Assembly (NCBI GenBank): GCA_033763655.1
Contig: JANRKD010000004.1
Coordinates: forward strand, 62,001 to 126,000
Direction: 5' to 3'
Length of the DNA stretch: 64,000 nucleotides
From: QFOX01 sp033763655
GTDB lineage: Bacteria; Pseudomonadota; Alphaproteobacteria; Rickettsiales; UBA3002
Shown here one piece after another: positions 61,238-64,000 of this stretch; the first letter of the stretch is position 1, and each line of letters starts with the position of its first letter. The notes beneath the pieces were generated by a model, which ran no database searches, had not been told where the DNA came from, and saw only the letters and a list, made by a program, of their open reading frames with translations. The position numbers were made by a program, and so were the translations under genes.

Positions 61238-63123
61238 CGCAAGCACCTGCACCTCCTAGCGAACAGGAATTCCTGCGCTTGCAGGCCGAAGCGGCGCAGG
61301 CGCTCTCGGGTAAGGCGGAGCTAAAGGTCAGCGTGGGGTTAAACCGCGTGGTCGATGAGCCGCTGGCGGCGCAGGCACGCATCCTCATCGCCAAATCGCT
61401 CGACGCCACCGATGAAGATGCCACCCGTCACATGCGCGGACAGGTCGATCTGGCGGCACTCGCGCTGAAATACCACAACCATGCCCTCCACGCACAGCAA
61501 CGCCCCCTCGATGCGCAGGCCGCCGCCCTGTTCGACGCGCTGGAGCAGGTGCGCCTCGAAGCGCTTGGCGGCGCGCGTTATGCAGGCATCCGCCACAACC
61601 TCGCCCAGCGCCACCAGACCTCGTTTGCAATGAAAGGCTACGACGTACAAAACCCCGAACATACGCTGCTGGCACTGCCCGACGTGGTGGCCATGATTGC
61701 GCGCGAAGCCATCACCGGCGATGCGCCGCCCGAAGCGATTGCGGCGCTGGTCGCCCAGATGCGGCCATGGGTCGAAAGCGCCGCGAAGGCTGATATTCAC
61801 TCCCTCGCGCAGACGGTGGTCTCGCAGGCGGATTTTTCGCGCGTCGCGCAGGAAATCCTGTTCGACCTGAAACTCATCACCCACCGCCCGGAAACACGTG
61901 AAGGCGGCAGCGAAGAAACCAGCGAAACCGGTGAGGCTATCGGCCATACCCCGGATAATGCAGACAACGACAGTAGCGAAAGCGAGGCGACGCAAACGCT
62001 TCAATCCTCGGGCGAGGCAGAACCCGATAAGGATGGTGCGCGGCGTGAAGCAAAAGCCGACGATGATTTTGAAAGCGACGCCGACCAAGAAATAACCCCG
62101 CAGGAAAAAGCACCGCACAGCCTGCCCAACCGCCTCGAACTCGCTCACAGCACCACAAAAAACTACCACGCCTTCACCACTGCTTACGATGAAATCGTCG
62201 CCGCCGACGCCCTCGCCACGCGTGATGAGCTTGACCATCTCTTCGACAGCCTGATGCAGAAGGTGAAGCAATACCACACCGTCACCAGCCGCCTTGCCAC
62301 CCGTTTGCAACGCTTGCTACTTGCCCAGCAAACCCGCCAATGGATGTACGAGCTGGAAGACGGCATCATCGACAATGCACGCCTCGCCCAGATTGTCGCG
62401 CGGCCCGATATCACCACCATTTACAAAATAGAAAACGACACCGCGTTCAAGGATACCGTCGTCACCCTGCTGATTGACAATTCCGGCTCCATGCGCGGGC
62501 GGCCCATCACCATTGCCGCACTCTCGGCAGATATTCTGGCGCGCACGCTCGAACGCTGCGGGGTCAAGGTCGAGATTCTCGGCTTCACCACCCGCGACTG
62601 GAAAGGCGGGCAAAGCCGCAAAGCCTGGCTCGAAGCGGGGCGTAGCGCGAACCCCGGACGGCTGAATGATTTGCGGCACATTATTTACAAATCTGCCGAT
62701 CAACGCCTAAGCCGCGCGCGCCGCAACCTCGCCCTCATGCTCAAAGACGGCATTTTGAAAGAAAATATCGACGGCGAAGCCATCCTCTGGGCGCATGGCC
62801 GCCTGCGCGCACGCCACGAGCAACGCAAAATCCTCATGGTCATTTCCGACGGCGCGCCGGTCGATGACTCCACCCTCTCGGCCAATTCGGGCAGTACCCT
62901 CGACAACCATCTGCGCGCAGTCATTGCCAGTATCGAGGATGCAGGCGACGTGGAATTACTGGCCATCGGCATCGGCCACGATGTCACGCGCTATTACAGC
63001 CGCGCCGTCACCCTGCATGATGTCGAGCAGTTGGGCGACGCGATGCTCGAACAGATGACCGATCTTTTTGCACCCGAAGATATCCGCCAGACCCGCAAGG
63101 CCATGCGGCGCAAAAGCGCCTGA
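61234..63123 (+). CDS. cobT: Cobaltochelatase subunit CobT
   Basis: The 629-residue protein has an N-terminal helical part, a highly acidic linker (about 240-310, rich in Glu and Asp), and a C-terminal vWA domain with the MIDAS motif LLIDNSGSMRG, then GFTTRDWKGG and VISDGAPVDDSTLS. It forms a complex with CobS. The GTG start at 61234 overlaps the cobS stop; an ATG at 61159 would overlap cobS out of frame. Confidence 0.94.
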   Translation: MTQAPAPPSEQEFLRLQAEAAQALSGKAELKVSVGLNRVVDEPLAAQARILIAKSLDATDEDATRHMRGQVDLAALALKYHNHALHAQQRPLDAQAAALFDALEQVRLEALGGARYAGIRHNLAQRHQTSFAMKGYDVQNPEHTLLALPDVVAMIAREAITGDAPPEAIAALVAQMRPWVESAAKADIHSLAQTVVSQADFSRVAQEILFDLKLITHRPETREGGSEETSETGEAIGHTPDNADNDSSESEATQTLQSSGEAEPDKDGARREAKADDDFESDADQEITPQEKAPHSLPNRLELAHSTTKNYHAFTTAYDEIVAADALATRDELDHLFDSLMQKVKQYHTVTSRLATRLQRLLLAQQTRQWMYELEDGIIDNARLAQIVARPDITTIYKIENDTAFKDTVVTLLIDNSGSMRGRPITIAALSADILARTLERCGVKVEILGFTTRDWKGGQSRKAWLEAGRSANPGRLNDLRHIIYKSADQRLSRARRNLALMLKDGILKENIDGEAILWAHGRLRARHEQRKILMVISDGAPVDDSTLSANSGSTLDNHLRAVIASIEDAGDVELLAIGIGHDVTRYYSRAVTLHDVEQLGDAMLEQMTDLFAPEDIRQTRKAMRRKSA

Positions 63124-63160
63124 GTGACTTTTTGTAGTATCACACCTCACCGCCTCAACG

Positions 63161-63193
63161 AAAAAAAGGCGACTCGCAAGAGCCGCCTTTTTT
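63161..63193. terminator. Bidirectional terminator between cobT and rpmB
   Basis: GGCGACTC-GCAA-GAGCCGCC hairpin (one mismatched pair) is flanked by A's on the left and T's on the right. It is suited to end cobT on the plus strand and rpmB on the minus strand. Confidence 0.9.
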
Positions 63194-63212
63194 ATACTCC
63201 CAAGCAAAAAAC

Positions 63213-63518
63213 TTAGACCGCAGAAGGCTTGGGCGCCGCTTCGCGGGCTTTGATGATGCGTTTTTTGAGGGTGCGCGCCTCTTCCGAGAGCGACTTACTG
63301 TGCGTCGTCATCAGGTAGTTATCAAGGCCACCATTATGGTCGATGCTGCGCAGGGTGCTGGCCGTAATGCGCATACGGATCGATTGACCCAATGCATCCG
63401 ACTGCAGGCTGACTTGCTGCATGTTAGGCAGGAAGCGGCGCTTGGACTTACGGTTCGAGTGCGAAACATTGTTCCCCGAGAGGACGCCTTTTTCGGTAAT
63501 TGCACAACGTCTTGCCAT
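63213..63518 (-). CDS. rpmB: 50S ribosomal protein L28
   Basis: This 101-residue protein shows MARRCAITEKGVLSGNNVSH, the zinc-free L28 form, with SNRKSKRRFLPNMQ and a C-terminal KKRIIKAREAAPK. It is convergent with cobT across a shared terminator. Confidence 0.97.
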   Translation of the reverse strand: MARRCAITEKGVLSGNNVSHSNRKSKRRFLPNMQQVSLQSDALGQSIRMRITASTLRSIDHNGGLDNYLMTTHSKSLSEEARTLKKRIIKAREAAPKPSAV

Positions 63519-63728
63519 CGCTTTAATCCTGCTTTCAAACTTCTATTTTATGAGTGAATCATTCCTTTGGCAACGCTTTGGGCGCGCCATGGGATTCTGC
63601 GACCTACAATGCTGCGACTGCGAAGTCAAGCAACAATTCCCAAAAACCGGCACAGGTTATTATACAAATAATAAATGGTGATTAAAAATTGTAACAAATA
63701 ATTAACGTAATTTGTGCTGCCTTGTGCG

Positions 63729-63734
63729 TATAAT
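63729..63734 (+). promoter_or_regulatory. Candidate -10 box (TATAAT), near-leaderless transcript
   Basis: TATAAT ends 8 bp before the ATG at 63743. A start about 7 bp downstream gives almost no leader. No good -35 or ribosome site is seen. Confidence 0.45.
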
Positions 63735-63742
63735 GGGCACCT

Positions 63743-64000
63743 ATGAACACACACACACAGTCGGGCGGCGCTCAGGCACGCATTTCGACCCGCTACCGCT
63801 GGGGCGCGGACAGCCTTATTACGCGCATCGACATCCGCACCCAGAAAAACGGCGCCATTGCTTATATCTACGCCGATTCCCCGTCCGGTGAAAGCGCGAA
63901 ACTGCAAGCCGTGCGCGCGGCGATTCGCGCGCAGGGCTGGAGCATGCTGGCCGATCACCGCAACGGCGGCTTCAGCCTGCGCGTCAGCGGCATGGAAACC
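63743..64000 (+). CDS. Uncharacterised protein, cut by window edge
   Basis: The first 86 residues are present: MNTHTQSGGAQARISTRYRW, then ITRIDIRTQKNGAIAYIYAD, an alpha/beta pattern. No family is recognised. There is no ribosome-binding site, and a TATAAT lies close upstream. The first 20 residues are polar, so there is no signal peptide. Confidence 0.65.
   Translation, partial: MNTHTQSGGAQARISTRYRWGADSLITRIDIRTQKNGAIAYIYADSPSGESAKLQAVRAAIRAQGWSMLADHRNGGFSLRVSGMET

Noticed and set aside
60584..62310. Minus-strand open frames opposite cobS and cobT
   Set aside because: They are shadow frames of well-supported genes.

Overview
The window looks like chromosomal DNA from an alphaproteobacterium. 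Supporting genes are an NDUFA12-type complex I accessory protein, the CobS/CobT chelatase pair with an adjacent DnaJ-like gene and BolA, DUF2155 and MlaD proteins, an aroK-aroB-CorC operon, KdsD next to LptC/A/B, and a short ribonuclease D. Most housekeeping DNA is GC-rich. No rRNA and no CRISPR array were seen. I cannot place the genus.

Left arm (1-7.5 kb, minus strand): ribonuclease D, kdsD, lptC, lptA, lptB, rpoN, a CpaF-type ATPase and the start of hpf. This is an envelope lipopolysaccharide supply and export block joined to sigma-54. An intact IS630-type element follows (7457-8602), with a likely programmed -1 frameshift in its transposase.

Accessory region (about 10.3-29.2 kb). A TetR-type regulator leads directly into a more A/T-rich three-gene cluster. 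Its 924-residue protein joins a Nudix domain, a Ham1/ITPase-like domain and an unrecognised C-terminal part; the two partner genes are also unrecognised. On the minus strand, seven tightly packed genes (24927 down to 14503) form one apparent operon: excisionase-type HTH, MmeI/YeeA-like DNA methyltransferase, DEAD/DEAH helicase, GIY-YIG nuclease, HamA-like nuclease, HamB-like helicase (a Hachiman-type pair) and a small ORF. It ends near a catalytic-domain-less serine recombinase that reads into tRNA-Pro(CGG). Between tRNA-Pro and tRNA-Ala(GGC) are further orphan genes, including a membrane protein paired with a HEPN-like RNxxxH protein. This is a defence-island-like stretch, and the nucleotide-enzyme cluster is the best candidate for an undescribed system.

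Middle (29.5-45.5 kb): thioredoxin-like protein, LepA, a YceI-cytochrome b561-YceI operon, a spermidine-synthase-like membrane protein flanked by imperfect direct repeats, tRNA-Thr(CGT), two convergent orphan genes with striking upstream repeats, an RhlE-type helicase, a cold-shock protein, an amino-acid permease and a large orphan protein with a peptidoglycan-binding-like segment. Composite palindromic repeats recur at 38.8-39.3, 41.5-41.7 and 51.1-51.6 kb.

Right arm (45.6-64 kb): DUF6898-like, CorC/HlyC, aroB and aroK; an Ala/Pro repeat protein and XerD; a glucosaminidase; DUF2155, MlaD, a lipoprotein and NDUFA12; RpoD with a histone-H1-like Lys/Ala tail of about 185 residues; TsaC/Sua5; ParA; Ogt; BolA; DnaJ-like, a lipoprotein, CobS and CobT; L28; and a partial gene at the right edge that is probably transcribed with almost no leader.
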